Below, in pieces: positions 16,375 to 25,497 of a stretch of DNA of 64,000 nt. The position numbers and the translations under genes are program-made. Each line of letters begins with the position of its first letter. Positions within the stretch are counted from its first letter, which is position 1. The stretch spans positions 124,001 through 188,000 of the forward strand of contig BOKF01000010.1 of NCBI GenBank assembly GCA_016860845.1, written 5' to 3'. The notes under the pieces were generated by a model that worked only from the letters and a program-made list of their open reading frames with translations, ran no database searches and was not told the DNA's origin. The DNA is from Chloroflexota bacterium. GTDB lineage: Bacteria; Chloroflexota; Anaerolineae; 4572-78; J111.

Positions 16375-17444
16375 CTATCCTGCACCGGCCTGAGCAGCCA
16401 TTGTCTTAAATACCATCTTCGCCCGGCCTTGACCAGACCGGTGAACAGTCCTTCAGGCAAGAAAATCATGATGACCATCAAGATAAGACCAAAAGCGATA
16501 ATCTCTTGCTCACCCGAAGCGTTGGGGATAATGGCTTTCACGGCCGTCCGCAAGTATTGTTCAATCATCATGACGAGACCGGCCCCAAAGAGAGGCCCCC
16601 ACACACTGGCCAGTCCGCCCACCACCGCCATGACGACCAGTTCAATAGAAACGCCGATGCCAAAAGAAGATGGACTGATAAAACCGAGATAGGCGGCATG
16701 TAATCCTCCAGCCAACCCACCATAAGCGGCGCTGAGGACAAATACCTTGATCTTGAAGGCATTTGTGTCAATGCCCAAGGCTTCGGCGGCGACCTGGCTG
16801 GCATGTAAAGCCCGCATGGCCCGTCCTACCCGCGAGTTGACAATGTTCAGCGAGGCGGCAATGACCAGCAGGGCAAAAAACCAGAACAGGTAAAAATAAT
16901 AGGTATCGCCGGCAAACATCAATGGCCCCAAGCTCAGGTCGGGGATGCCCCGCAAACCGGATGGTCCGCCGGTCCACTCAACCTCCTGAGTTAGGGTGAG
17001 AAACAAAATGGTATTCATGCCCAACGTAGCCATGGCTAGGTAATGACCATGCAGCCGGAAGATTAAGCCGCCAACGAGATAAGCTATTCCGGCTGAGAGT
17101 AGAACTCCCGCCAGAAAAGCCAGCCAGGGAGAAACGTGAAAACGAGTCGCCAGGATGGCCGTGGTATAAGCCCCAATCCCAAAAAATGTCGCTTGTCCCA
17201 GCGAAATCTGACCGGCATAGCCCATCAAGAGGGAGAGGCCAATCGTGAGGATGGTGAACTGGGCTACAAAGATCAAAATCGTCAGAATATAGTTATTCTG
17301 AATGGTGAGCGGCAGCAGGGCCAGGACCAGCGCCAGCGTGGCCAAACCGGCCAGATTTTGGACATCGTGCCCTTTGGGTATTTTAGATTTTAGATTTTGG
17401 ATTTTGGATTGCCCGACTAACGGGTGTGGATTTCGGATTTCCAT
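16371..17444 (-). CDS. livM: Branched-chain amino acid ABC transporter permease LivM, N-terminus derived from a repeat
   Basis: A 357-residue permease with about nine membrane segments beginning at LAGLATLALVLALLPL (residue 31). It carries the typical YAGQISLGQATFFGIGAY and GLHAAYLGFISPSSF regions. Residues 1-30, read as RNPHPLVGQSKIQNLKSKI and then PKGHDVQN, are entirely coded by a dispersed AT-rich repeat module (17361-17440), not by family sequence. No other good start exists before the first helix, so the extension is probably translated. The same DNA module is found in leuC and the molybdenum hydroxylase gene. Confidence 0.94.
   Translation of the reverse strand: MEIRNPHPLVGQSKIQNLKSKIPKGHDVQNLAGLATLALVLALLPLTIQNNYILTILIFVAQFTILTIGLSLLMGYAGQISLGQATFFGIGAYTTAILATRFHVSPWLAFLAGVLLSAGIAYLVGGLIFRLHGHYLAMATLGMNTILFLTLTQEVEWTGGPSGLRGIPDLSLGPLMFAGDTYYFYLFWFFALLVIAASLNIVNSRVGRAMRALHASQVAAEALGIDTNAFKIKVFVLSAAYGGLAGGLHAAYLGFISPSSFGIGVSIELVVMAVVGGLASVWGPLFGAGLVMMIEQYLRTAVKAIIPNASGEQEIIAFGLILMVIMIFLPEGLFTGLVKAGRRWYLRQWLLRPVQDR
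17361..17440. repeat. AT-rich/palindromic repeat module inside livM 5' end
   Basis: Contains the core GACATCGTGCCCTTTGGGTA (17361-17380), three GATTTTRGATT units, then a short palindrome GCCCGACTAACGGGT. The identical 20-bp core recurs at 24142 and 44198. Confidence 0.85.
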
Positions 17445-17463
17445 CAGGTACTTATTCTTTCAC

Positions 17464-17525
17464 TCACCATTTACAATTCACCATTCAGAGCCGCAGGCCC
17501 CCTGTGGGCAATTCACAATTAATTT
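17464..17525. repeat. CAATTCACAATT-type dispersed repeat
   Basis: Contains TTTACAATTCACCATTC, a CCGCAGG/CCTGTGG partial hairpin and CAATTCACAATTAATT, between livH and livM. A related copy lies at 60801-60879 in the plus-strand operon. Confidence 0.7.
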
Positions 17526-17527
17526 GC

Positions 17528-18457
17528 TTATAATCCAGCTTGTTCAAAAGTAACTGTCCGGCCTCGGAGCAGCCCGCCCAAGCGCACAGCTAAAACAATG
17601 AAAAGGACAAAGAAGGCCACAGCATCTTTATAGCCGGATGAAATCAATCCGGCGCTAAACGACTCCAGAATCCCCAGCAGCAGACCACCCACAACAGCGC
17701 CAACCGGACTGGACATCCCGCCCATAATTGCGGCCACAAATCCTTTAAGCGAGAGGATCAGCCCCCGGTCGTAAGTCATAAAGGTAGCCGGAGCAATCAC
17801 GATACCGGCGATGGCCGTGACAGCGGCGCTCAGACCGAACGCCAACAGAGCCATGCGGCGGGTGTTAATTCCCATCAGTCGCGCTGCCGTCGAGTTAACC
17901 GCGCAAGCCTGCAATGCTTTGCCGGTGAGTGTATAGTTAAAGAATAGATAAAGCATTGCCAGGACCAGGAAGATTGTTGCTATCACCCATATCCCTTGTA
18001 GAGTAAGGATAGCCCCAAAAAGTTTAAGGGGTGCTCCCTGGGTAAAAGCCGGCAGCCGGAAGGGATCAGTACCCCAAATCAGCAAAGCCAGGCCGCGAAA
18101 GACAAAAGCAGCGCCAATGGTAATGATAATTTGACTGAGAATGGAGGCCCGGCGCGCTGGCTGGATGCCCACCCAATACAGTAACATGCCCAACCCGACA
18201 GCGATAGTTACGCCAAAGAGGGCTGCTACCGGCAAAGGCCAACCCAGATCGAGCTGCAAGTTGCCGCTCAACAATCTGATTTTCTGGAAGACGGTGATGG
18301 CCATAAGTGCCCCGTAGACGGCGAACTCACCCTGGGCAAAGTTAATGATGCCGGTAACGTTGTAAATGGTTACAAAGCCCAGCGCAATCAGGGCATAAAT
18401 ACTGCCGAGGGTAATGCCCGAAACCAGAAATTGGACGAGTTGATCCTGGAGAGTCAA
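17528..18457 (-). CDS. livH: Branched-chain amino acid ABC transporter permease LivH
   Basis: A permease of 309 residues with about eight membrane helices and the family stretch GFVTIYNVTGIINFAQGEF near the N-terminus. I place the start at a TTG (LTLQDQLVQFLV) because AGAAGGAT sits about 8 nt upstream and this gives the usual LivH length. A GTG at 18535 would add 26 residues coded by a palindromic repeat. The pore-lining loop GGMSSPVGAVVGGLLLG is intact. Confidence 0.93.
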   Translation of the reverse strand: MTLQDQLVQFLVSGITLGSIYALIALGFVTIYNVTGIINFAQGEFAVYGALMAITVFQKIRLLSGNLQLDLGWPLPVAALFGVTIAVGLGMLLYWVGIQPARRASILSQIIITIGAAFVFRGLALLIWGTDPFRLPAFTQGAPLKLFGAILTLQGIWVIATIFLVLAMLYLFFNYTLTGKALQACAVNSTAARLMGINTRRMALLAFGLSAAVTAIAGIVIAPATFMTYDRGLILSLKGFVAAIMGGMSSPVGAVVGGLLLGILESFSAGLISSGYKDAVAFFVLFIVLAVRLGGLLRGRTVTFEQAGL

Positions 18458-18484
18458 AGTGGTATCCTTCTTTAATAACGGGTT

Positions 18485-18541
18485 CGTAGTGACGACTTCA
18501 GTCGTTCTTGGACCATAAGCGACTAAAGTCGCCACTACGTA
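18485..18541. repeat. Large palindromic repeat upstream of livH
   Basis: CGTAGTGACGACTTCAGTCG (18485-18504) faces CGACTAAAGTCGCCACTACG (18520-18539), giving a long imperfect stem with a 15-nt loop. It lies between livK and livH and could set the high LivK to low permease expression ratio usual in such operons. Confidence 0.8.
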
Positions 18542-18566
18542 TTTCTAAGGGCAATGAAGGCTTCAA

Positions 18567-19838
18567 CTACTGAACACTGGCATACGCTTCGGGTGTTACG
18601 TAAACCCACTTGCCATCTTTAATCTGAACCATCACCAGCGATTCCTTGCCAATACCATTATGGTCTTTTGAGGACAGATTGAAGACGCCGGAGATACCGG
18701 CAAAGTTGTGAATGCTCTCCAAATAGTCACGAATGGCCGCCGGATCAGGCCCTACCTCTTGCAGGGCCATAATGGTCATCTGCATCGCGTCCCAGGCATG
18801 CCCACCAAAGGTGCTGGGCGCACCTCCACCTGTGTGTTTGCTATAATCGGCGATATACTTCACCAGCATCGTCTTTTGCGGATCACTGTCAGGCAGGCCC
18901 TCAGCCACCAGCAGCTTGCCAATCGGGAAGAGGACACCCTCAGCCGCCTCCCCGGCCAGCTCGATAAAGGCTTTGTTGCCAATACCGTGATTGTGAACTA
19001 GCGGCATCTCCAGGCCCAAATCGCGGAATTGTACGGTTAGCGGCGCACCCTCGCCGGGTGTGGCATGCACGATCAATGCCTCAGCCCCCGAACCGGCTAC
19101 CTGGGTCAACTGGGCGGAAAAGTCGGTGTCGCCTGGTTCAAACGTACCTTCGTAGGCAATCTCAATACCTAGCTCTTTAACCACCCCGCGCAGCGCCTCC
19201 ATCGAATCGGCCCCAAAGGCGTTGTTCACCCCCAACGAAGCAATCTTGGTGACTTTGTTGGCCGTCAGCCAGTCGCCCTGCACTTGAGCCACCACCAGAT
19301 TTTGCTGCGGCGTCTTGAAAATCCACTGCCGCTCCTCGACCGGTACCACAATCCCGCTGGCCGAAGCATTGGAGATGAAAGGCAGTTTAGCCTGGGTTAC
19401 GGTGTCAATCACCGCCATGCTGGCGGGGCTGCCCGTACCGCCCACAATAATCGGTACTTTTTCCTGCTCAATGAACTTCTTGACAATCAGCACCGCTTCG
19501 TCAGGGTTGCTCTGGTCATCCTCAAAAATCCCCTCCAGGGGATGCAGCTTACCGTCCGGCCCCTTAATCCCGCCGGCTTCATTCACCTGCTCGATAACCA
19601 TTTGGGCTGTGTCCCGCTCCGGGACACCCAACGACGAAGCCGGCCCTGTTATCGAAAAGAATAGACCGATTTTATATGGCTCTCCCGCCGCTTCTTTATT
19701 AGCGACGGGTGCTTCGGTAGCAGCCGGAGCCTGGGCCGGAGCTTGAGCGGCCGGCGGCGCTGCCCCGCCACAGGCCGTTGTTAACAACGCTATAGCTGTC
19801 AATAGAACTAAGACTAAAAATCCTCTTCGATTCATCAT
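18567..19838 (-). CDS. livK: Periplasmic/lipoprotein amino-acid-binding protein LivK
   Basis: A 423-residue substrate-binding protein and first gene of the importer set. A signal peptide (NRRGFLVLVLLTAIALL) ends in a lipobox-like TTAC with Cys23, followed by an Ala/Pro-rich linker and the Periplasmic-binding fold I domain starting YKIGLFFSITGP. It captures amino acids or other small carboxylates outside the membrane for LivHMGF. Such proteins next to aromatic genes sometimes bind aromatic acids, so the ligand is not certain. Confidence 0.95.
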   Translation of the reverse strand: MMNRRGFLVLVLLTAIALLTTACGGAAPPAAQAPAQAPAATEAPVANKEAAGEPYKIGLFFSITGPASSLGVPERDTAQMVIEQVNEAGGIKGPDGKLHPLEGIFEDDQSNPDEAVLIVKKFIEQEKVPIIVGGTGSPASMAVIDTVTQAKLPFISNASASGIVVPVEERQWIFKTPQQNLVVAQVQGDWLTANKVTKIASLGVNNAFGADSMEALRGVVKELGIEIAYEGTFEPGDTDFSAQLTQVAGSGAEALIVHATPGEGAPLTVQFRDLGLEMPLVHNHGIGNKAFIELAGEAAEGVLFPIGKLLVAEGLPDSDPQKTMLVKYIADYSKHTGGGAPSTFGGHAWDAMQMTIMALQEVGPDPAAIRDYLESIHNFAGISGVFNLSSKDHNGIGKESLVMVQIKDGKWVYVTPEAYASVQ

Positions 19839-19938
19839 CTACCTCCCTTTCGATTTTGGACCCTTCGACTTTGCTCAGGACAAGTTTTGAATTTTAGATC
19901 TTGATTTTCGGCCCGGAGTTGGGCCTGTTTAAGGTAGG

Positions 19939-21072
19939 TCAGTCCATATCCTCCCTCCTATACTGATGATAATCCATTTCCGTTACCACCATATCGCCGA
20001 CTTGATTCGTAGCCAGGCCGCTGCGAGCGTCCAGCGAGGGGATACGCCGGCTGACCAGCAGTGATTCAATGGCTCGTTCGATCCGGCAGGCGGCCTGTTT
20101 TTCGCCCAGAAAATCGAGCATCATCGCAGCAGCGGCAATCGCTCCCACAGGACTGGCTACGTTTTTGCCGCCGTATTTGGGCGCAGAGCCGTGTATCGGC
20201 TCAAACATCGAGGTCCGGCCAGGGTGAATATTGCCCGAAGCGGCAATGCCCAGGCCGCCTTGAATCATCGCCCCCAAGTCGGTGATGATGTCGCCAAACA
20301 GGTTGGGCGTTACAATTACGTCGAACCACTGCGGGCTTTTGACCAGCCACATACAAGCGGCATCTATATAAGCATGGTCCCGTTCGATATCCGGGTACTC
20401 CTGGCCCACTTCATTGAAGACGCGGACCCACAGGTCTTGGGGGCGGATGGCGTTGGATTTGTCCACCAGCGTAACCTTACGCTGCTTGTCGCGTTGGCGA
20501 GCCAGTTCAAAGGCGTAGCGTACTGCCCGCTCCACGCCCTTGCGGGTGTAGACGCCGTTCACCAGGGCGACTTCGTCGGGTGTGCCTTTTTTGAAAATGC
20601 CGCCAATTTGGGCGTACACATCTTCGGTGTTCTCCCGGACCACCACCATATCCACGTCCTTCGGTTGAACGCCCTTCAAGGGGCAGAGATGCTCGGCGTA
20701 GAGCTTGATGGGGCGCAGGTTCACGTATAAATCAAGTCCAAAGCGCAGCCCCATAATCACCGCCCGTTCGACCAGCCCCGGTTCCACCTCGGGGTGGCCG
20801 ATGGCTCCCAGGTAAACAGCGTCCAGAGTCTTCCACTCCTCAATGGCCGAGTCGGGCACTAATTCGCCGGTTTTCAGGTAGTGCTCGCTGCCGTAAGGGT
20901 ATTCGATCAATTCATAACTAAAGCTCTCGTCAGCCGCCGCTTTCAACACCTTCAGCCCCTCACGGACTACCTCTGGGCCAATCCCATCGCCGCCAATCAC
21001 GCCAAACCGGTAACGATTTTGGACTGCCCCTTTGGGCGTGGATTTTAGATTTTGGATTTGTGCGTCTGTCAC
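19939..21072 (-). CDS. Isocitrate/isopropylmalate dehydrogenase family enzyme (LeuB/DmlA-like)
   Basis: A 377-residue beta-decarboxylating dehydrogenase that oxidises a 2-hydroxy-3-alkyl diacid with NAD to a 2-oxo acid and CO2. Motifs are [41 protein letters not shown] and [19 protein letters not shown]. The RENTE box is typical of the isocitrate, tartrate and D-malate dehydrogenase group rather than LeuB, where this region usually reads differently. Residues 1-19 ([17 protein letters not shown]) are coded by a dispersed repeat. It shares the operon with LeuC, LeuD and an isopropylmalate-synthase-like enzyme. Confidence 0.9.
   Translation of the reverse strand: MTDAQIQNLKSTPKGAVQNRYRFGVIGGDGIGPEVVREGLKVLKAAADESFSYELIEYPYGSEHYLKTGELVPDSAIEEWKTLDAVYLGAIGHPEVEPGLVERAVIMGLRFGLDLYVNLRPIKLYAEHLCPLKGVQPKDVDMVVVRENTEDVYAQIGGIFKKGTPDEVALVNGVYTRKGVERAVRYAFELARQRDKQRKVTLVDKSNAIRPQDLWVRVFNEVGQEYPDIERDHAYIDAACMWLVKSPQWFDVIVTPNLFGDIITDLGAMIQGGLGIAASGNIHPGRTSMFEPIHGSAPKYGGKNVASPVGAIAAAAMMLDFLGEKQAACRIERAIESLLVSRRIPSLDARSGLATNQVGDMVVTEMDYHQYRREDMD
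21016..21062. repeat. Repeat module inside the 5' end of the LeuB/DmlA-like gene
   Basis: Core GACTGCCCCTTTGGGCGTGG (21022-21041) plus GATTTTAGATTTTGGATT. The same core at 27396 lies inside iorA but is read there in another frame. Confidence 0.85.
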
Positions 21073-21148
21073 GTTAACACTCCTTGCTGTGGAAGAGGTA
21101 AAAAGGCGGACGGCGTATTTCTTATTTGTGGCTTTACCGTGTTACATT

Positions 21149-22315
21149 TCACACTTTACGCTGCCGTTCCTTTTCCAACTGCCGGGCGATGATGAGCCGT
21201 TGAATTTGGGCTGTGCCTTCATAGATTTGCATAATTTTGGCGTCGCGCATCCACTTTTCCACCGGAAAGTCACGCATGTAGCCGTAGCCGCCCAGGATTT
21301 GCACCGCGTCGGTGGTCACCCGCACGGCCGTATCGGCGGCAAAGGCTTTGGCCATGCTTGACTCTTTGGTGCAGGGCTGGCCCCGGTCATAGAGCCAGGC
21401 CGCTTTCCAGACCAACAAACGAGCGGCCTCAATGGCCGTGGCCATATCGGCCAGCATAAAGGCAATGGACTGGAAGCGACCAATGGGCTGGCCAAACTGC
21501 TCACGCTCCTGGGCATAGGCATAAGCGTACTCATAGGCAGCCTGGGCCACGCCGACGGCTCCAGCGCCGATCAGCGTCCGGCTGGAGTCGAAGGTTTGCA
21601 TGGCAATCTTGAAGCCCTCTCCTTCTTCCCCCAGGCGATTTTCAGGCGGCACCTCCACATTTTCCAGGATGATACTGGCCGTATGGGAGGTGCGGATACC
21701 CAGCTTCTTTTCCTTTTTACCCATTGACAAGCCCGGCCGGTCGCCCTCGACAATAAAGGCGCTGATCCCGTGTGTTCCCTGTTCACGATTAGTCATGGCA
21801 AAGACCACGTGAATATCGGCGATACCGCCATTGGAGATGAAGGCTTTGGTTCCGTTAAGGAGGTAACAACTCCCCTGGTGTTTGGCTGTCGTGCGCATGG
21901 CCGCCGAGTCAGAGCCGGAATCAGGCTCGGTCAGGGCAAACGCGCCCAGCGGCACCTCGTCCTTTTGGCAGAAGCGGCGAATGGCGCGCTCCTTTTGCTC
22001 CTCCGTTCCGGCTAATAAAATGGGCGTAGCAGCCAGGTCAATCCCACCAACCGTCGTCCCAACTCCGGCGCAGCCCCAGAAGATTTGCTCTTTAACCAGG
22101 CAGCGGGTCAGCAGGCTTTCGACTCCCCCGCCGCCGTACTTCTCTGGGTACATGTAGCTGAGCAGCCCCATCTGGGCCGCCTTAAGCAGGACTTCCCAAG
22201 GGATTTCCTCTTTTTCATCAGCTTCCGGGGCAGCGGGCCGGATGACTTCCTCGGCAAACTGGCGGGCCAGGTTGCGGAACATGTGCTGTTCTTCGGTCAG
22301 TTCAAAGGCGATCAT
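21149..22315 (-). CDS. Acyl-CoA dehydrogenase
   Basis: A 388-residue acyl-CoA dehydrogenase with all expected features: ALTEPDSGSD, GTKAFISNGGIAD, KEKKLGIRTSHTA, EREQFGQPIGRFQ, GYMRDFPVEKWMRD, and the catalytic Glu in MQIYEGTAQIQR. It forms an enoyl-CoA and passes electrons to ETF; no etf genes are in the window. It lies between the LeuB-like gene and leuD, so it probably belongs to the same route, for example on an acyl-CoA made from the chain-extended 2-oxo acid. Confidence 0.94.
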   Translation of the reverse strand: MIAFELTEEQHMFRNLARQFAEEVIRPAAPEADEKEEIPWEVLLKAAQMGLLSYMYPEKYGGGGVESLLTRCLVKEQIFWGCAGVGTTVGGIDLAATPILLAGTEEQKERAIRRFCQKDEVPLGAFALTEPDSGSDSAAMRTTAKHQGSCYLLNGTKAFISNGGIADIHVVFAMTNREQGTHGISAFIVEGDRPGLSMGKKEKKLGIRTSHTASIILENVEVPPENRLGEEGEGFKIAMQTFDSSRTLIGAGAVGVAQAAYEYAYAYAQEREQFGQPIGRFQSIAFMLADMATAIEAARLLVWKAAWLYDRGQPCTKESSMAKAFAADTAVRVTTDAVQILGGYGYMRDFPVEKWMRDAKIMQIYEGTAQIQRLIIARQLEKERQRKV

Positions 22316-22321
22316 AGGATT

Positions 22322-22349
22322 TCCATTTTAGATTTTAGATTTTGGATTG
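22322..22349. repeat. AT-rich repeat at the end of leuD
   Basis: ATTTTAGATTTTAGATTTTGGATTG bridges leuD and the dehydrogenase gene; it gives leuD its last residues SQSKI and TAG stop. Confidence 0.75.
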
Positions 22350-22847
22350 GGAGGCGGTTTTGAGCTTGTTTTCTACCCAGTAGCGGAGGCCACCCAGTCG
22401 AATCATTTCCTGTAAAAATTCGGGGAAGGGTTCGAGGGGGTAGGCTACGTCCTGGGTATGATTGGTCAGGATCCCTGCCGCCGGGTCAATGCTGATCTCG
22501 TCGCCCTCGGTGATGCCGTCCACTGCTGCCGCGCTCTCGAAGATAGGCAGGCCGATATTGATACTGTTGCGAAAGAAGATACGGGCAAATGACTTGGCCA
22601 CTACCGCCGACACTCCCGCCGCCTTGAGGGTAATCGGCGCAACCTCCCGTGAGCTGCCACAGCCAAAATTTTCATCGGCCACCACCACATCACCCGGCGA
22701 CATCTTGCTCACAAAGGTGGGGTCGGCATCCTCCAGGCAGTGAGGGGCCAACCTGGCAGGGTCGGCGGTGTTGCAGTACCGGGCAGGGATGATGGCGTCG
22801 GTGTCAATATTTTTGCCAAATTTCCAGGCTTTGCCTTGTATTCGCAT
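22335..22847 (-). CDS. leuD: 3-isopropylmalate dehydratase-type small subunit LeuD
   Basis: A 170-residue aconitase-family swivel domain. GKNIDTDAIIPARY, the substrate-binding NFGCGSSREVAP and KSFARIFFRNSINIGLP are all present. With LeuC it isomerises a 2-alkylmalate to a 3-alkylmalate. The final residues (SQSKI) come from a repeat rather than family sequence. It follows leuC after 24 bp. Confidence 0.93.
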   Translation of the reverse strand: MRIQGKAWKFGKNIDTDAIIPARYCNTADPARLAPHCLEDADPTFVSKMSPGDVVVADENFGCGSSREVAPITLKAAGVSAVVAKSFARIFFRNSINIGLPIFESAAAVDGITEGDEISIDPAAGILTNHTQDVAYPLEPFPEFLQEMIRLGGLRYWVENKLKTASQSKI

Positions 22848-22871
22848 AAGCCGTTCCTCGCTACATCTTTA

Positions 22872-24194
22872 CTAATTCAAGACCTCTTGAGGGCTGACAA
22901 TGTGCCCGGCAACCGCCGTCGCCGCAGCCACTGCCGGGTTGGCCAGGTAGATTTTGCTTTCCGGATGGCCCATGCGTCCCACAAAGTTGCGATTGCTGGT
23001 GGAGAGACAACTCTCGCCAGCGGCCAGTACGCCCATATGCCCGCCGATGCAGGGGCCGCAGGTGGGGGTGCTGACGGCGCAATCGGCCTCGGCAAAAATG
23101 TCTATCAGCCCTTCTTTCAGCGCCTGCTTGTACACCTGCTGCGAGCCGGGAATGACCACCGCCCGCGTTCTGGGATGAATTTTGCGCCCCCGCAACACCT
23201 CCGCCGCCTGCCGCAAATCATGCACCGAACCGTTGGTACAGAAGCCAATCACCACCTGGTCAATTTGAATATCGCCTGCCTCGGAAACCGGGTGGCTGTT
23301 TTCCGGCAAGTAGGGGAAAGCTACCTGCGGCTCAAGCCGGCTGACCTCAAACTCAATCACCTGGCTGAACTCGGCGTCGGGGTCGCTCTGGTAGACCACG
23401 CCGGGCCGCCCTCCATGCCGGGTCACAAAATCAAGGGTTTTCTCGTCGGCGGCAAAAATACCGGCTTTGCCGCCGCCCTCAATGGCCATGTTAGCCATAG
23501 TCAGCCGGTCATAAATAGTCAGGGCGTCTATAGTCTCGCCGCTGAACTCCATGCTCTGGTAAAGCGCCCCCGAGACGCTGATGCGGTTGAGGGTGTGCAG
23601 AATCAAATCCTTGCCGCCCACCCATTGAGGCGGCTGGCCGTGATAAACCAGTTTGAGGGTTGGGGGAACCTTAAGCCAAACCTTGCCCAGGGCCATGGCC
23701 GCGGCCACATCGGAGGAGCCGACGCCGGTGGCAAAGGCGCCCAACGCTCCGTGCGTGCAGCTATGGGAGTCGCCACCAATCACCAGGTCGCCTGGCGCAA
23801 TAAAACCCATCTCCGGCAGCATGACGTGTTCGATGCCGTTCCGTCCCGACTCATAATATTTGACACCGTAGCAGTCCAGCTCGGCTTTTAACTCCTTGAC
23901 AATCATGGCCGTAGAGATATCTTTGCTGGGGGTAAAGTGGTCAAAGATGAAGATCACCTTGCTGGGGTCAAACACCCGCTTAAAGCCCTGCCATTCTCGC
24001 AGCACACGCAAGGTGACAATGCCCGATAATTCATTGGCAAAAACCAGGTCTACTTTAGCCGTAATAAATTCACCGGCATGCACCTCATCCCGGCCACTGT
24101 GTGCGGCCAGGATTTTTTCGGTCAATGTCATGCCGGTTTTGGACATCGTGCCCTTTGGGTATTTCTGCTTTCTAATTTTGGATTGTCCATTCAT
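22872..24194 (-). CDS. leuC: 3-isopropylmalate dehydratase-type large subunit LeuC, N-terminal repeat insertion
   Basis: The large [4Fe-4S] aconitase-family subunit (about 440 residues). Cluster ligands are Cys in GFCTNGSV and the CxxC of TPTCGPCIGGHMG; GDSHSCTHGALG and SNRNFVGRMG are also present. The start at 24194 is supported by AAAGGAG 8 nt upstream. Between that start and the true domain start (MTLTEKILAAHSGRDEV, from 24131) lie about 20 residues coded by a dispersed repeat. An ATG inside the repeat (24146) is an alternative start. Placement with the synthase-like gene just upstream suggests one chain-extension unit. Confidence 0.93.
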   Translation of the reverse strand: MNGQSKIRKQKYPKGTMSKTGMTLTEKILAAHSGRDEVHAGEFITAKVDLVFANELSGIVTLRVLREWQGFKRVFDPSKVIFIFDHFTPSKDISTAMIVKELKAELDCYGVKYYESGRNGIEHVMLPEMGFIAPGDLVIGGDSHSCTHGALGAFATGVGSSDVAAAMALGKVWLKVPPTLKLVYHGQPPQWVGGKDLILHTLNRISVSGALYQSMEFSGETIDALTIYDRLTMANMAIEGGGKAGIFAADEKTLDFVTRHGGRPGVVYQSDPDAEFSQVIEFEVSRLEPQVAFPYLPENSHPVSEAGDIQIDQVVIGFCTNGSVHDLRQAAEVLRGRKIHPRTRAVVIPGSQQVYKQALKEGLIDIFAEADCAVSTPTCGPCIGGHMGVLAAGESCLSTSNRNFVGRMGHPESKIYLANPAVAAATAVAGHIVSPQEVLN

Positions 24195-24250
24195 TGACCT
24201 TACTCCTTTGATTTTGGATGATAAAAAATCCAAAATCCAAAACCTAAAAT
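24141..24250. repeat. AT-rich repeat cluster at leuC 5' end
   Basis: Includes the core GACATCGTGCCCTTTGGGTA (24142-24161), shared with livM and the molybdenum hydroxylase gene, then TAATTTTGGATTG, and beyond the leuC start a set of CCAAAATC units facing the other way. It supplies the stop of the upstream gene (QRF then TAG). Confidence 0.85.
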
Positions 24251-25483
24251 CTAAAATCGTTGGATGAGGTCCATAATCTCCTCAGTGGTCAAAAGGCGGT
24301 TGGAGCGTTTGGCCGCCTGCAAGATCTCTTGCTGGCATTGGTCGCTGGCCCACAGGCCATTTTGTTCCAGCCAGAAACGGACATTGTGCAAGCCGCTCAT
24401 CGGTCCCACCTCGATGCGCTGGTGACGGCCCACCATATCGGCCGGCACGCCGCTGTAGACAACGTTGCCTAACCAGTCATCGTGCAGTTTCATAGCCTTG
24501 GCTACCGCCGCCGCGTGGACACCGGTGGCGGTGCGGAAGGCATCAGGGCCAACGATAGGTTTGTTGTAAGGCAAGGGAGTACGGGTAGATTCCGACACCA
24601 GTTGGGTGTAATCTTTGAGCTTGGTCAAGTTGTTGTCAATCAGCCCCAGCAGGCGCAAATTAACCAGCAGCAGTTCCATGGCTGTATTGCCCGAACGCTC
24701 GCCCACACCCAAAGCGCAGGCGTGAACCCGGTCAGCCCCTCCGCTTAAGGCGGCCAGCGAGTTAGCGATATCCAGCCCCCGGTCCCGGTGGCCGTGCCAG
24801 TCAATCCCCACCTCGACGCCTAGCTCATCCACGAATTTTTTAATGAACTTGACCAGGGCATAAGCGCCGTGCGGAATAGCGTGACCGACGGTATCGGCCA
24901 GGCAGATGCGGTGCGCCCCGGCTTCTATGGCCGTTTGGTAAAGGGCCTGTAAATCCTCCGGTTTGGCCCGGGTGGTATCTTCAGTCACAAACATCACCGG
25001 CAGGCCGTGACTCACGGCAAAGCCGACTGCTTCTTCGACCAAGTGGCGGAGTTGGTCAATTGTCCAGCCTTCCACATATTGGCGAATGGGGCTGGAGCCA
25101 ACAAAGAGAGCGGCTTCGATGGCAATGCCCGCTTCCTGCGAGGCGCTGACAATCGGCTCGATATCGGCAATCAAGGTCCGCGCCGCCGCCTGGGGTTGGA
25201 TGTTCAAATGTTGATTGGCAATCTCCTTGGCCATAATGGCTACTTCATCCCTAAAACGTGCTCCCGCTCCCGGCAACCCTAAATCGGCGCAGGCGATGCC
25301 CAGATCATTCATGAGAAAGAGCAAGCTCACCTTGTCTTCCAGGTCGGGCCGGGTGATAGAAGGCGATTGCAGGCCATCGCGGAGCGTTTCATCGGTAATC
25401 ATAATTTTTGCGGGAAAGTGAACGCGCTGCTCGGCCATCCGATTCCAATCATAGATTAGCTCTTCGACCTTTAAATCAGACAT
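24251..25483 (-). CDS. HMGL-type aldol enzyme, 2-isopropylmalate/homocitrate/benzylmalate synthase-like
   Basis: About 410 residues of the DRE-TIM family, which joins acetyl-CoA to a 2-oxo acid or does the reverse. Signatures are DETLRDGLQSP with the metal Asp, IDWHGHRDRGLDIANS with the HxH metal ligands, and GVGERSGNTAME. The C-terminal allosteric domain of LeuA is absent, so it is not an ordinary feedback-controlled LeuA. The start MSDLKVEELIYDWN is preferred; an earlier ATG (25510) lies inside a repeat. With LeuC, LeuD and the LeuB-like enzyme it could lengthen a 2-oxo acid by one carbon. Confidence 0.85.
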   Translation of the reverse strand: MSDLKVEELIYDWNRMAEQRVHFPAKIMITDETLRDGLQSPSITRPDLEDKVSLLFLMNDLGIACADLGLPGAGARFRDEVAIMAKEIANQHLNIQPQAAARTLIADIEPIVSASQEAGIAIEAALFVGSSPIRQYVEGWTIDQLRHLVEEAVGFAVSHGLPVMFVTEDTTRAKPEDLQALYQTAIEAGAHRICLADTVGHAIPHGAYALVKFIKKFVDELGVEVGIDWHGHRDRGLDIANSLAALSGGADRVHACALGVGERSGNTAMELLLVNLRLLGLIDNNLTKLKDYTQLVSESTRTPLPYNKPIVGPDAFRTATGVHAAAVAKAMKLHDDWLGNVVYSGVPADMVGRHQRIEVGPMSGLHNVRFWLEQNGLWASDQCQQEILQAAKRSNRLLTTEEIMDLIQRF

Positions 25484-25497
25484 ATCGCACCTTTTCC

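Noticed and set aside
18458..18535. N-terminal extension of LivH from a GTG start
   Set aside because: The extra 26 residues are coded by a palindromic repeat, and a TTG with a good ribosome site gives the normal LivH length.
22740..23891. 383-codon plus-strand frame opposite leuC/leuD
   Set aside because: Shadow frame; the minus strand carries the aconitase-family cysteines and substrate motifs.
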